A stretch of DNA of 42,171 nucleotides from an uncultured Pelagibacteraceae bacterium (GCA_902597575.1 CACJYF010000008.1:1-42171), one strand, 5' to 3'. Counted from the stretch's first letter, positions 18,805-28,839 are shown. Numbers and translations: made by a program. Notes: a model not told the origin generated them from the letters alone.

Positions 18805-18859
18805 TTTATTGGCTGTATCAATCAAATAACTTAGGTATTTCATTTTTATGGCCAATAAA
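18805..18859 (+). other. Candidate two-stem RNA structure between cspA and the racemase gene
   Basis: TTTATTGGC (18805-18813) pairs with GCCAATAAA (18851-18859), extendable with wobble pairs; nested AAATA-(A)-C TTAG GTATTT hairpin at 18824-18840. Confidence 0.45.
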
Positions 18860-18885
18860 CTTTTATCTAAAAGAGGCTATAAGTT

Positions 18886-19632
18886 ATGATTGGTATTCTT
18901 GGTGGAATGGGAACACAAGCAGGTCTTGATTTCTGTAATAAACTTGCAGTGTTAAATAGAGGAAAAATTGATCAAGATTATCCTCTATTTTTACTTTATA
19001 ATAAATCTAACATACCTGGTCGACCTGAGTCGATTGGAATTCAGACAAGTAGATTAACAAATAGATTTTCAAATTCAAAAAATAAAAAAAAATATAGATT
19101 AGTCTTAGACAGTTTACTTAAAGGATGCAAATTGCTTAAAAAAGATAAATGTAAGTTCATTGTTATTCCATGTAACACAGCACATTATTGGTATGATGAT
19201 TTAAAAAAAAAAATAAAATTACCAATAATAAACATGCCAAAAGAAGTCTATATTCATACAAAAAGGACGTGTAAAAAAAACTCACCTATAGGCTTACTAG
19301 CAACAGAAGGAACTATAATGACAGGTGTATACAATAAATTTTTCGATACAAATTATAGATTGATGCACCCAAATAAATTAATTCAAAAAAATTCTGTAAA
19401 CCAAGCAATTAAACTTGTTAAAATGGGAAACGTAAAGGCAGCAGCTAAGAAAATTAAACCAGCTATAAACTTCTTGATTAAAAAAAAGTGTAAAAAAATT
19501 ATTCTTGGTTGTACAGAATTACCCATAGCAATATTTGCCTTTAAATCATTTGATAAAATCAAAAAATCAAAAATTTTTTTAGATCCAAATTTAATTTTAG
19601 CAAATGCTGCAATGAAAAAATATCAAAAATAA
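18886..19632 (+). CDS. Aspartate/glutamate racemase family protein
   Basis: MIGILGGMGTQAGLDFCNKL; VIPCNTAHYWYDDLKK; IILGCTELPIAI: the two catalytic Cys motifs of the family. Confidence 0.93.
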   Translation: MIGILGGMGTQAGLDFCNKLAVLNRGKIDQDYPLFLLYNKSNIPGRPESIGIQTSRLTNRFSNSKNKKKYRLVLDSLLKGCKLLKKDKCKFIVIPCNTAHYWYDDLKKKIKLPIINMPKEVYIHTKRTCKKNSPIGLLATEGTIMTGVYNKFFDTNYRLMHPNKLIQKNSVNQAIKLVKMGNVKAAAKKIKPAINFLIKKKCKKIILGCTELPIAIFAFKSFDKIKKSKIFLDPNLILANAAMKKYQK

Positions 19633-19635
19633 TCA

Positions 19636-20073
19636 ATGCAATCTAAAGACAAGCCGTATGTTTTATATGTTGCAGAGGTAATCTATTTAGAAATTTCAGA
19701 AATTAAAAAAAAGAACTCAAATTTTTCAAATAAAGAGGCTATTGATGCTTTTATTGGTAACAGGACTTATAAAGATATTAGTAGCGGAAAATTTCATGAT
19801 GATTGGCTAAAAGAATTAAAAAAAAATAATTTTATCGATTTAAAAACAAATAAAAAAATTCCAGAGGAAACTATAAGACTATTAAAAATTCAAAAAGATG
19901 TGATGGTAAAACAACTTATCCAGTTTCCAGACCTTTATGATACTAAAAATAATTTACCATTGGAGATATCCCAAAGAGCATTTGATCATATTTGGAGAAC
20001 GTGTGAAAGTTATGAGTTATGGTGCAAAGAGACTAAACAAAATGAATTTATTCAATTAAATATTACTGATTAG
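19636..20073 (+). CDS. Hypothetical protein
   Basis: 145 aa; 3-nt gap after the racemase gene; no family recognised. Confidence 0.6.
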   Translation: MQSKDKPYVLYVAEVIYLEISEIKKKNSNFSNKEAIDAFIGNRTYKDISSGKFHDDWLKELKKNNFIDLKTNKKIPEETIRLLKIQKDVMVKQLIQFPDLYDTKNNLPLEISQRAFDHIWRTCESYELWCKETKQNEFIQLNITD

Positions 20074-20111
20074 TAAACTGTATAAATGATAATTAACCTA
20101 TCAAGCTAAAA

Positions 20112-20960
20112 GTGATTAGAATATATCCTCTTATTTTTATTCTGCTATGGTCTTCAGCATTTATAACCACTAAGCCAATTGTAGATAATAGCGACCCTTT
20201 TGCAGCATTGGCTTTTAGGTTTTTTTTTGTAGCTCTTGGTTTCTGTTTATTCTCTTTTTATTTAAATCAATCATTAATAACAAATAAGAGAAAAATAGCC
20301 GAATCTGTTTTAAGTGGTGTACTTTTTCATGGATTTTATTTAGGTGGAGTTTTTTATTCAATCTCAATTGGAATGCCAGTAGGAATAGCAGCTTTAATAG
20401 TTACTCTTCAACCAGTTTTGACAAACATCTTAAGTGGACCCATCCTTGATGAAAAAATAACTATCCAACAATGGATTGGGGTTTTACTTGGTTTCACAGG
20501 TGCTTCTTTAGTTTTGGGTCTAGATATAGGTTCCGGTATCCCTTTATTAGGACTTATCGCAACAATCATAGCTTTGCTCTCTATTACAATATCTACAATT
20601 TGGCAAAAAAAAATAAGCAAAAACTTACCTTTGTCAGTAAGTAATTTTTACCAAGCATTTGGGGGATGTTTGTTTCATGTTCTAATAGTAATTCTCTTTG
20701 CTGAACCATACATAAATTTTAACAAGGTCTTTATCATTGCAATGAGCCATCAAGTATTACTTGTCTCTTTTGGTGCTTTTACAATCTTAATGCTTTTAAT
20801 TAAAAAAAATTCAGCAAGCAAAACTGTCTCGATATTTTTTTTAATTCCGTCTACCTCAGCTTTAATGGCCTGGTTTTTTTTAAATGAAAAATTAACTAAT
20901 TTAGATATTATCGGTTTTATTGTAACATCTGTTGGAGTTTATATTGCTACAAGAGACTGA
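20112..20960 (+). CDS. EamA-family (DMT superfamily) transporter
   Basis: 282 aa, about ten TM segments; ILLWSSAFITTKPIVDNSDPFAALAFRFF is typical EamA. GTG start. Confidence 0.9.
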   Translation: MIRIYPLIFILLWSSAFITTKPIVDNSDPFAALAFRFFFVALGFCLFSFYLNQSLITNKRKIAESVLSGVLFHGFYLGGVFYSISIGMPVGIAALIVTLQPVLTNILSGPILDEKITIQQWIGVLLGFTGASLVLGLDIGSGIPLLGLIATIIALLSITISTIWQKKISKNLPLSVSNFYQAFGGCLFHVLIVILFAEPYINFNKVFIIAMSHQVLLVSFGAFTILMLLIKKNSASKTVSIFFLIPSTSALMAWFFLNEKLTNLDIIGFIVTSVGVYIATRD

Positions 20961-21019
20961 AACCACTATATTTTATATGAACTAAAAACATGTATTAAAC
21001 AAATATTTTATTTGAATAA

Positions 21020-22705
21020 ATGGCTAAAGTAAAATCAGATATAGAAATAGCAAGAAAAGCTAAAATGAAACCGATAGGTAAAATTTTAGCAAAAATTAAA
21101 GTTCCAGATAAGAGCAGTGCTTTCAGTCCAATGGGTAGACATATCGCAAAAATTAATTTTGAATTTTTAGATAAACTAAAGAAAAAAAAGGATGGTAAAT
21201 TAATTTTAGTCACTGCAATAACGCCAACACCAGCAGGCGAGGGAAAAACAACAACTTCGGTTGGTTTAAGTGATGGCTTAAATAAAATTGGTAAAAAATC
21301 TATCGTTTGTCTTCGGGAACCTAGTTTAGGTCCATCATTTGGAATGAAAGGTGGTGCTGCTGGGGGTGGTTACGCCCAAGTTGTTCCTATGGAACAAATA
21401 AATTTACATTTTACAGGTGATTTTCATGCAATTACTTCAGCACATAATTTACTTTCAGCAATGATAGATAACCATATTTATTGGGGTAACAAATTAAATA
21501 TAGATGAAAACAAAATAGTTTGGAAACGTGTAATGGATATGAATGACCGCGCTCTTAGATTTATTGATATTAATACTAGTGGAGTTGCTAAAGATTTCAA
21601 AAGAGTCGATGGTTTCGATATAACAGTTGCATCAGAAGTGATGGCTATTTTTTGTCTTTCTAATGATTTAAAAGATTTAGAAAAAAGAATTGGTAATATT
21701 ACTTTTGCATACGATAAAAAAGGGAGCCCACTTTATGCTAGAGATATAAATGCTCATGGACCCATGACTGTTTTACTTAAAGAAGCAATAAGACCAAATG
21801 TAACTCAAACTTTAGAAAATAATCCAGCAATCATTCATGGCGGTCCATTTGCGAACATTGCTCATGGGTGCAATTCAGTTATTGCAACAAAAACTGCTTT
21901 GAAACTATCTGATTATGTAGTTACTGAAGCAGGATTTGGTGCAGATCTTGGTGCAGAAAAGTTTTTAAATATTAAATGCAGGAAAGCAGGATTAACCCCC
22001 AGCTGTGTAGTAATTGTTGCAACAATAAGAGCATTAAAAATGCATGGAGGAGTTGAAAAAGAGGACTTAAAAAAAGAGGATATATCAGCGTTAGAAAGAG
22101 GATTGGTTAACTTGGAAAGACATATTACAAACATTAAAAAATTTGGTTTAGAGCCAATAGTAGCCATAAATCATTTTGCCCTAGACACAAAAAAAGAAGT
22201 TAAAACTGTTTTAACTTTTTGTAAAAAAAAGAAAGTTGAAGTCAGTGAATGTAAGCATTGGGCTAAGGGTGGAAATGGGACCAAAGATCTTGCCAAAAAA
22301 GTTGTTAAAGTCTGCAAAAATAACAAAAATAAATTTAATTTTTTATATAATAACAATCTTAAACTCTGGGATAAGATAGAGTTAATTGCTAAACAAATCT
22401 ATAAAGCTGATAAAATAACAGCCGATGAAAAAGTTAAAGAACAATTAAAAGTTTTTGAGGATAATGGTCATGGAGATTTACCGGTTTGTATTGCAAAAAC
22501 TCAATTTAGTTTTTCAACGGACCCCAAACTCAAAGGTGCCCCCTCAAATCATGAAATACCAATAAGAGAAGTAAGATTATCTTCAGGAGCAGAATTTGTG
22601 GTAGTCATTTGTGGGTCAATAATGACGATGCCAGGATTACCAAGAAAGCCAGCAGCTGATACCATTAAATTAAATCAAAAAGGGCAAATTGAGGGTTTAT
22701 TTTAA
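21020..22705 (+). CDS. fhs: Formate-tetrahydrofolate ligase
   Basis: [89 protein letters not shown]. Confidence 0.98.
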   Translation: MAKVKSDIEIARKAKMKPIGKILAKIKVPDKSSAFSPMGRHIAKINFEFLDKLKKKKDGKLILVTAITPTPAGEGKTTTSVGLSDGLNKIGKKSIVCLREPSLGPSFGMKGGAAGGGYAQVVPMEQINLHFTGDFHAITSAHNLLSAMIDNHIYWGNKLNIDENKIVWKRVMDMNDRALRFIDINTSGVAKDFKRVDGFDITVASEVMAIFCLSNDLKDLEKRIGNITFAYDKKGSPLYARDINAHGPMTVLLKEAIRPNVTQTLENNPAIIHGGPFANIAHGCNSVIATKTALKLSDYVVTEAGFGADLGAEKFLNIKCRKAGLTPSCVVIVATIRALKMHGGVEKEDLKKEDISALERGLVNLERHITNIKKFGLEPIVAINHFALDTKKEVKTVLTFCKKKKVEVSECKHWAKGGNGTKDLAKKVVKVCKNNKNKFNFLYNNNLKLWDKIELIAKQIYKADKITADEKVKEQLKVFEDNGHGDLPVCIAKTQFSFSTDPKLKGAPSNHEIPIREVRLSSGAEFVVVICGSIMTMPGLPRKPAADTIKLNQKGQIEGLF

Positions 22706-23484
22706 TTTAATTCTTTAAGCCAATTTTTAAGTTCTAACATTTTTTTTTCTTTAACTGTGACCTGAATTTCTTTTTCAATAAAAGATATGTGATTTTCAAG
22801 ATCATTTTCATTTTTGAATACTTTTCTATATTCAATTAATCTTTTTCTTCTAAAATTAATCAAACTTATCATTTTTTCATAAGTTATTTCAGGATGATAT
22901 TGCAAGCCCCAAACTCTAGTTTTATTTATTTGAAAATACAAACTTTGGACTTTATTAATTTTATTAGATGCAAGACAAATACCGTTTTCAGGTATTTTCA
23001 CAACTTCGTCATAATTAAAAGCAGGAGAATTAAATTTCTTTTCTTTATCTTTGTATAACGGATGCTTTAAACCATATTCATTTATTTCAATTTCTTTTGC
23101 GATACCTACATGTGATGTATTGGCTTTTTTTACCTGACCTCCTGCAGCAGTTACAGCCACTTGCATGCCCCAACAAATTCCTAAAATATTTTTAACTTTA
23201 TTTTGACAATTTTTCATAAATTCAATTTGTTTTTTTATTTCTGGAGTATCGTTATAAATATTCAAACTGCTTCCTCCCCAGATTAAACCATCAAAGGTGT
23301 GCAACTTATTGTTGAAACTATCAATATTTTTATCTGATGATGGGTTAACCACATCTATTATTAAATCTTTCGATATATATTTTAAACTTTCCCTTAAACT
23401 TTCAGTATGAGTTTTAATACCTGCCTCTGTAAAACTCCCGTTTTCCTCAGCTGTATTACCCTCAACTATTAAAATTTTTCTCAT
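22702..23484 (-). CDS. Class I glutamine amidotransferase (GMP synthase-like)
   Basis: [17 protein letters not shown] (nucleophile Cys) and [13 protein letters not shown] (His-Glu). Confidence 0.9.
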   Translation of the reverse strand: MRKILIVEGNTAEENGSFTEAGIKTHTESLRESLKYISKDLIIDVVNPSSDKNIDSFNNKLHTFDGLIWGGSSLNIYNDTPEIKKQIEFMKNCQNKVKNILGICWGMQVAVTAAGGQVKKANTSHVGIAKEIEINEYGLKHPLYKDKEKKFNSPAFNYDEVVKIPENGICLASNKINKVQSLYFQINKTRVWGLQYHPEITYEKMISLINFRRKRLIEYRKVFKNENDLENHISFIEKEIQVTVKEKKMLELKNWLKELN

Positions 23485-23553
23485 TTAATAAAATATATAT
23501 TTATTAGACTTTTATAAATTTCTTAGAAAACAATTCCTATTTAAAATTTTATT

Positions 23554-23659
23554 AACAATCTATAGTTGTAATTGTTTTTTATGTGTGACGATTTTGTTTT
23601 ACTTCTTAATAATGATTATTAATTGCAGAAACCCAGGCTATGTGATTAGATTATAGCTT
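23554..23659 (+). promoter_or_regulatory. Upstream region of the ABC SBP gene containing three inverted repeats
   Basis: AACAAT-N11-ATTGTT (23554-23576, followed by Ts), TTAATAAT-G-ATTATTAA (23606-23622), AGGCTAT-N11-ATAGCTT (23635-23659, one G-U). Longest intergenic gap in the window. Confidence 0.4.
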
Positions 23660-23698
23660 ATTAGAATGTTTAACATAACTAAACCTAAGGGAGGAATA

Positions 23699-25039
23699 AT
23701 GTTAGCAAAAATAATTAAAAGGCTAACTTCTACTCTAACAGTAGTTATCGCTTTATTTTCTTCACTTACTTTACCTCAAAGTGTATCTGCTGCTGAGACG
23801 CAATATTTTCCAGTAGCAAGTAGTCGTGTTGGACCTTACTCAGCAATGGGTACTGGTTACTACGGGGCTCAAATTGATTACATGAACTATGTAAACATGA
23901 CAGGTGGAGTAAATGGAGTAATGCTTACATGGCAAGAGTGTGAGACGGAATATAACGCTGTTAAAACAGTAGAATGTTACCAAAGACTTTTAGAAAAAGA
24001 TGGTCAAAGAATAGTAGTGTTTGATACTTTAGGAACACCAGGAGCATACGCTGTAATTAACCGTATGGCTAAAGACAATGTTGTTTTAGCTCAATATGGT
24101 TATGGAAGAACTGACGGTGCTGATGGAAGAGTATGGCCTTGGGTATTTAATGCTGCAAGTCACTACTGGTCACAAATAGCGGTTAAACTGAAGTTTATGG
24201 CTCAAGTAGAAGGCGGTATAGATAAGATGAAAGGTAAAAAAATCGTTCACTTACACATCGACTCTGCTTACGGAAGAGAACCACTTCCAGCAATGAGAAA
24301 AATAACTTCTGATTGGGGAATGAAATTAATTGAAATCTCAATTCCACCACCAGGTCTAGAACAACAATCTCAATGGCTGCAAATCAGAAAAGAAAAACCT
24401 GATTGGGTTACTTTCTGGGGAGCGGGTTCTGGAATGAATTCAACAGCAATGACTAACGCTGCTAGAATTAATTTCCCAAGAGATAGAATGATGTATGTAA
24501 CATTCGGTGCTGCCGAAGAGGATATGTATCCAGCAGGTGATGCAGCTAAGGGAACTTATGCTGTTGCAAATGCTTTACCAGGAGAATATCCATTAGTTAA
24601 AGACATTAAAGATAAAGTATACGGTGCCGGAAAAGGTAACTTAGCTGATCCAAATAGGATTGGTTCCGTTTATTGGAATAGAGGACTAGGTGCTGCCGTT
24701 ATGTGGATTGAGGCGTTAAGAATTGCTCAAAAAATGCATAACAAAGTTGGTAAAGCAGTAACTGGTGCTGAGTTTAGAGATGGTTATGAAAATTTAAACA
24801 TGACTGAAGCTAGACTTACTGAACTTGGAGTTGGAGGAATGTTAGCTCCATTTGCTATTTCATGCGCAAACCATGAAGGTGCCGGTAAATTTGCTGTAAT
24901 GCAGTGGGATGGAACTAAATTCAATCAGGTAACTGGTTGGGAAGCTCCAGGTGATCCTGCATTTATTAGAGGTCTTGTAGAGGCATCTGCAGCGAAATTT
25001 GCTAAAGAAAACAACATTACACCGAAAAAATGTGGATAA
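23699..25039 (+). CDS. ABC transporter substrate-binding protein (branched-chain amino-acid/amide type)
   Basis: Signal peptide MLAKIIKRLTSTLTVVIALFSSLTLPQSVSAAE; GAQIDYMNYVNMTGGVNG; start at 23699 preceded by GGGAGGAAT. Followed by F-G-H-M type components. Confidence 0.92.
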   Translation: MLAKIIKRLTSTLTVVIALFSSLTLPQSVSAAETQYFPVASSRVGPYSAMGTGYYGAQIDYMNYVNMTGGVNGVMLTWQECETEYNAVKTVECYQRLLEKDGQRIVVFDTLGTPGAYAVINRMAKDNVVLAQYGYGRTDGADGRVWPWVFNAASHYWSQIAVKLKFMAQVEGGIDKMKGKKIVHLHIDSAYGREPLPAMRKITSDWGMKLIEISIPPPGLEQQSQWLQIRKEKPDWVTFWGAGSGMNSTAMTNAARINFPRDRMMYVTFGAAEEDMYPAGDAAKGTYAVANALPGEYPLVKDIKDKVYGAGKGNLADPNRIGSVYWNRGLGAAVMWIEALRIAQKMHNKVGKAVTGAEFRDGYENLNMTEARLTELGVGGMLAPFAISCANHEGAGKFAVMQWDGTKFNQVTGWEAPGDPAFIRGLVEASAAKFAKENNITPKKCG

Positions 25040-25067
25040 TTAATTTAGAAATAAATTAATATCTACT

Positions 25068-25106
25068 AAAGGGGGAGTTTAGATAATCAAGTTTAACTCC
25101 CCCTTT
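25068..25106 (+). terminator. Strong intercistronic hairpin (attenuator/terminator or mRNA-stabilising element)
   Basis: AAAGGGGGAGTT (25068-25079) / AACTCCCCCTTT (25095-25106): perfect 12-bp stem, 15-nt loop; only a short U-run follows. Confidence 0.8.
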
Positions 25107-25144
25107 AAATAAAATTTAATATAAATATAATTGAAAAAAATTTA

Positions 25145-25960
25145 ATGAGCACTTCAACCAACATACTTGATATTAAAAATATCGAAGTAACATATGATAA
25201 TGTTATTTTAGCTCTACATGATGTTTCATTAAAAGTGCCAAAGGGAAAAGTGGTAGCACTACTTGGAGCAAATGGAGCGGGTAAGAGTACAACATTAAAA
25301 GCGGTTTCAACTATGCTAGCCTCAGAAAGAGGTAAAGTAACAAAAGGTACAATAGAATACGATGGCACCTCAATTGAGAAACAAAATCCTTCACAAATGG
25401 TTGGGCTTGGCATGGTTCAAGTATTAGAGGGCAGAAGATGTTTTGGCCACCTGACTGTAGAAGAAAATATTATTGCTGGGGCATACTCAAGAAAATTATC
25501 AAAAGGTGATATCAATCAAGAATTAGAAAAAATATATACTTATTTCATAAGATTAAAGGAAAGAAGAAAAAGCCAAGCTGCATTTACATCAGGTGGAGAG
25601 CAACAAATGATAGCAGTTGCAAGAGCTATGATGGCAAAACCTAAAATGCTACTTTTAGATGAACCTACAATGGGTTTGGCACCCCAATTAGTAGCAGAGA
25701 TTTTTAACATCGTTAAAGAGCTAAATCAGAAAGAAGGTGTCAGCATTTTACTAGCTGAGCAGAATACCAATGTTGCACTAAAAAATTCAGATTATGGCTA
25801 TATTATTGAAACAGGCAGAGTTATGCTAGATGGTACAGCGCAAAGTTTATTGAGTAATGATCAAGTGAAAGAATTATATTTAGGTATTTCAAAAAAAGGT
25901 AGAAAAAATTTTAGAGATGTACTTAAAGAAGAAAGCTTAACTAAGAAAAAAATTAATTAA
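25145..25960 (+). CDS. livF: ABC transporter ATP-binding protein, LivF-like
   Basis: VVALLGANGAGKSTTLKAVS (Walker A), FTSGGEQQMIAVARAMM signature, MLLLDEPTMGLAP (Walker B). Confidence 0.92.
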   Translation: MSTSTNILDIKNIEVTYDNVILALHDVSLKVPKGKVVALLGANGAGKSTTLKAVSTMLASERGKVTKGTIEYDGTSIEKQNPSQMVGLGMVQVLEGRRCFGHLTVEENIIAGAYSRKLSKGDINQELEKIYTYFIRLKERRKSQAAFTSGGEQQMIAVARAMMAKPKMLLLDEPTMGLAPQLVAEIFNIVKELNQKEGVSILLAEQNTNVALKNSDYGYIIETGRVMLDGTAQSLLSNDQVKELYLGISKKGRKNFRDVLKEESLTKKKIN

Positions 25961-25962
25961 AG

Positions 25963-26757
25963 ATGGCAATTGAGAGAAAATTTAAAATAGGTAAACCAAT
26001 ATTAGAGGTAAAAAATATCTCTCTTTCTTTTGGTGGTGTTAAAGCAATAACTGATACCTCGTTCGATGTACTTGAGCACGAGGTTAGGGCTATAATTGGA
26101 CCCAATGGAGCTGGAAAAAGCTCAATGCTGAATTGTATAAATGGAATTTATAAACCTCAACAAGGAACAGTTTCTTTTAAAGGAAAAGAAATTCCAAATA
26201 TTACTCCCAATCTCATGGCACAAATGGGCCTTTCTAGAACATTTCAAAACTTAGCTCTATTTAAAAGAATGTCAGTTCTAGATAATATTTTAGTAGGACG
26301 AAAGCTTCACACGAAAACAAATTTTCTTGAGGTTGCTTTTCAACTACCTAAAGTTAAAAAAGAGGAGAAGATTAATAGAGAAAGATCTGAAGAAATAATC
26401 AGTTTTTTAGAAATAGAAGATATTAAAGATACACCAGTTGGAAAACTTCCTTACGGATTACAAAAGAAAGTAGAATTAGGTCGTGCTCTTGCAACTGACT
26501 CATCTGTAATTTTACTAGATGAGCCTATGGCTGGAATGAATGTTGAAGAAAAAAGGGACATGTGTAGATTCATTTTAAAAGTAAATGATGAACTCGGCAC
26601 AACTATGGTTCTTATTGAGCATGACATGGGGGTAGTTATGGATATATCTGACAGAGTTGTAGTGCTTGATTATGGTAAAGTTATTGGCGATGGTACGCCT
26701 GATGAAGTAAGATCAAATCAAAAAGTAATAGATGCTTATTTAGGAGTAGAACACTAG
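25963..26757 (+). CDS. livG: ABC transporter ATP-binding protein, LivG-like
   Basis: VRAIIGPNGAGKSSMLNCINGIYKP; MGLSRTFQNLALFKRMSVLDNILVGR; VILLDEPMAGMN. Signature region is LPYGLQKKVEL rather than LSGGQ. Confidence 0.92.
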   Translation: MAIERKFKIGKPILEVKNISLSFGGVKAITDTSFDVLEHEVRAIIGPNGAGKSSMLNCINGIYKPQQGTVSFKGKEIPNITPNLMAQMGLSRTFQNLALFKRMSVLDNILVGRKLHTKTNFLEVAFQLPKVKKEEKINRERSEEIISFLEIEDIKDTPVGKLPYGLQKKVELGRALATDSSVILLDEPMAGMNVEEKRDMCRFILKVNDELGTTMVLIEHDMGVVMDISDRVVVLDYGKVIGDGTPDEVRSNQKVIDAYLGVEH

Positions 26758-26766
26758 GATAAAAAT

Positions 26767-27675
26767 ATGGTTGAAGAATTATTATTTTTTATGGAAGTTT
26801 TAGTTGGCGGTTTGCTTGCCGGAACTATGTACTCATTGGTAGCTTTAGGATTTGTTCTTATTTTTAAAGCTTCAGCGACGTTTAACTTTTCTCAAGGAGC
26901 TATGGTTTTCTTCTCAGTTCTTGCTTTTGTTGGATTCATGCAAGACTTCAATATACCTTTCGTACTTGCATTCATTTTGGCTGCCCTTTTGATGGTAGTA
27001 GTTGGCTTATGCACTGAAAGATTTGTTTTAAGACCTTTAATGAATGCTAGCGAAGATACCGTGTTAATGGCCACAATCGGTTTAGGATATGTTTTAGAAG
27101 GCCTAGCCCAAGCAGCATGGGGAGTAGAAGTAAGAAGATTAGATTTAGGTATAGGAGATTTTCCAGTGCCGTGGATTGCTGATAACTTAAAATTATTTAT
27201 TAGTGCCCTTGATATTACTGCAGGACTTGTTGCAGCTATAATGATTATTGGTTTATTCCTTCTATTCAAATATACAAAAATTGGTCTTGGTTTGAGAGCT
27301 GTTGCAGATGATGCAGGTGCCGCAAGTTCAATAGGAATTCCTTTAAAACATATCATGTTATTAGTTTGGTCTGCTGCTGGAGTTGTGGCATTAGTTGCAG
27401 GATGTATGTGGGGTGCAAGAGCTGGTGTTCAATTTGCTCTTGTTGATTTAGCGTTAAAAGCTTTACCAGTTTTAATTATAGGTGGCTTTTCATCTATTCC
27501 AGGCGCAATTATTGGTGGCTTAATCATTGGTGCAGTAGAGAAAGTTTTAGAAGTATACATTGGACCTTTTTTTGGAGGCGCAATTGAAGGTTGGGCTCCT
27601 TACGTCTTAGCAATATTCTTTTTATTATATAGACCAGAAGGTTTATTTGGAGAAAAAATTATTAGGAGAGTTTAA
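26767..27675 (+). CDS. livH: ABC transporter permease, LivH-like
   Basis: LLAGTMYSLVALGFVLIFKASATFNFSQGAMVFF; VLIIGGFSSIPGAIIGGLIIGAVEKVLEVY. Confidence 0.94.
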   Translation: MVEELLFFMEVLVGGLLAGTMYSLVALGFVLIFKASATFNFSQGAMVFFSVLAFVGFMQDFNIPFVLAFILAALLMVVVGLCTERFVLRPLMNASEDTVLMATIGLGYVLEGLAQAAWGVEVRRLDLGIGDFPVPWIADNLKLFISALDITAGLVAAIMIIGLFLLFKYTKIGLGLRAVADDAGAASSIGIPLKHIMLLVWSAAGVVALVAGCMWGARAGVQFALVDLALKALPVLIIGGFSSIPGAIIGGLIIGAVEKVLEVYIGPFFGGAIEGWAPYVLAIFFLLYRPEGLFGEKIIRRV

Positions 27676-27678
27676 TTT

Positions 27679-28752
27679 ATGATGAAACCAGTATTTATGA
27701 CTTATACAAAAAATGACCTAATTAACTTAGCTGTTTGTATGGTTCTGAGTGTATTAGTAATACCATCATTTATTACAACAGAATATTGGTACACTTCCAT
27801 ATTAATACCTTGGCTTTGCTTAGCTCTAGCTACAATCGGACAGCAAATAGTTATGGGTTACACAGGACAATTAGCTTTAGGTGCCGCTGGCTTCATGGCT
27901 GCAGGTGCTTTTGCGATGTTTAACCTTATTTTACGAGTGCCTGATTTAGGTTTTGTCGGTTCATTAATAGTGTCAGGTTTGATTGCTGCCGCTTTTGGAA
28001 TTTTATTTGGTTTACCAAGTCTAAAAGTAAGAGGAATTTATCTGATGGTAGCAACATTGGCCTCACAATTTTTTATTATATGGATGATAGATAAATTTGG
28101 TTGGTTTAAAAACTATGACTCTTCAGGAATTATAACCGCACAAGACATAGTTATCTTAGGAAAACCATTTACAACTCCATTAGCTATGTATTTTGTGTGT
28201 TTAGCTGTTACCACGGTTTTAACTTTGCTAGCGATGAATATGGCTAGAGGTAGTACGGGTAGAAATTGGATGGCAGTTAGAGATATGGATATAGCTGCGG
28301 AGTCGATGGGAGTTTCATTATTAAGAACAAAAGTACAGGCCTTCGCAATTAGTGCGTTTTATTGTGGGGTTGCTGGTGCACTTTTTGCATTTTGTTATTT
28401 AAAATCTTTAGAACCAGTTGCTTTTGATATTAAACTTTCTTTTAAAATATTATTCATGTGTATTTTGGGTGGACTTGGCACAATAAATGGTGCTTTCATA
28501 GGAGCAGCATTTATTTTGCTTTTCCCAGTTCTTCTGAACGCAATTGGTAATAATGTTTTTCATGGTGCTATTGATGCTACAATAATATCTTCAATCGAGC
28601 AGGTAATATTTGGTGGGTTGATGATTATTTTTATGATTTATGAACCTTTGGGAATGGCAAAATTATGGGAAAACATAAAACAAAAATGGAAGACAAAATT
28701 CCCAACTATGAACATTAAAAATTTAACGTCTTCAATCGGTAAAAAATCTTAA
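27679..28752 (+). CDS. livM: ABC transporter permease, LivM-like
   Basis: QIVMGYTGQLALGAAGFMAAGAFA; LPSLKVRGIYLMVATLASQFFIIW; GTINGAFIGAAFILLFPVLL. Confidence 0.94.
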   Translation: MMKPVFMTYTKNDLINLAVCMVLSVLVIPSFITTEYWYTSILIPWLCLALATIGQQIVMGYTGQLALGAAGFMAAGAFAMFNLILRVPDLGFVGSLIVSGLIAAAFGILFGLPSLKVRGIYLMVATLASQFFIIWMIDKFGWFKNYDSSGIITAQDIVILGKPFTTPLAMYFVCLAVTTVLTLLAMNMARGSTGRNWMAVRDMDIAAESMGVSLLRTKVQAFAISAFYCGVAGALFAFCYLKSLEPVAFDIKLSFKILFMCILGGLGTINGAFIGAAFILLFPVLLNAIGNNVFHGAIDATIISSIEQVIFGGLMIIFMIYEPLGMAKLWENIKQKWKTKFPTMNIKNLTSSIGKKS

Positions 28753-28755
28753 GAA

Positions 28756-28839
28756 GTGGATAAAAAAAAACTAATTTTTGCATTATTAGTTGGTATCATT
28801 ATAGGATTACTTGTAGAAAATAATTTTCTAATTGGTTAA
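28756..28839 (+). CDS. Candidate 27-aa single-TM microprotein (GTG start)
   Basis: VDKKKLIFALLVGIIIGLLVENNFLIG; starts 3 nt after the livM stop; stop shares TTAA with the convergent gpsA-like gene. Confidence 0.4.
   Translation: MDKKKLIFALLVGIIIGLLVENNFLIG

Noticed and set aside
21000-21014. CAAATA-TTT-TATTTG inverted repeat just before fhs
   Set aside because: Six-base AT-rich arms are expected by chance many times in this sequence; no other support.
26892-27356. 154-aa antisense ORF in the LivH-like gene
   Set aside because: Opposite a well-supported permease; Ala/Ile/Lys composition consistent with the reverse complement of TM codons.
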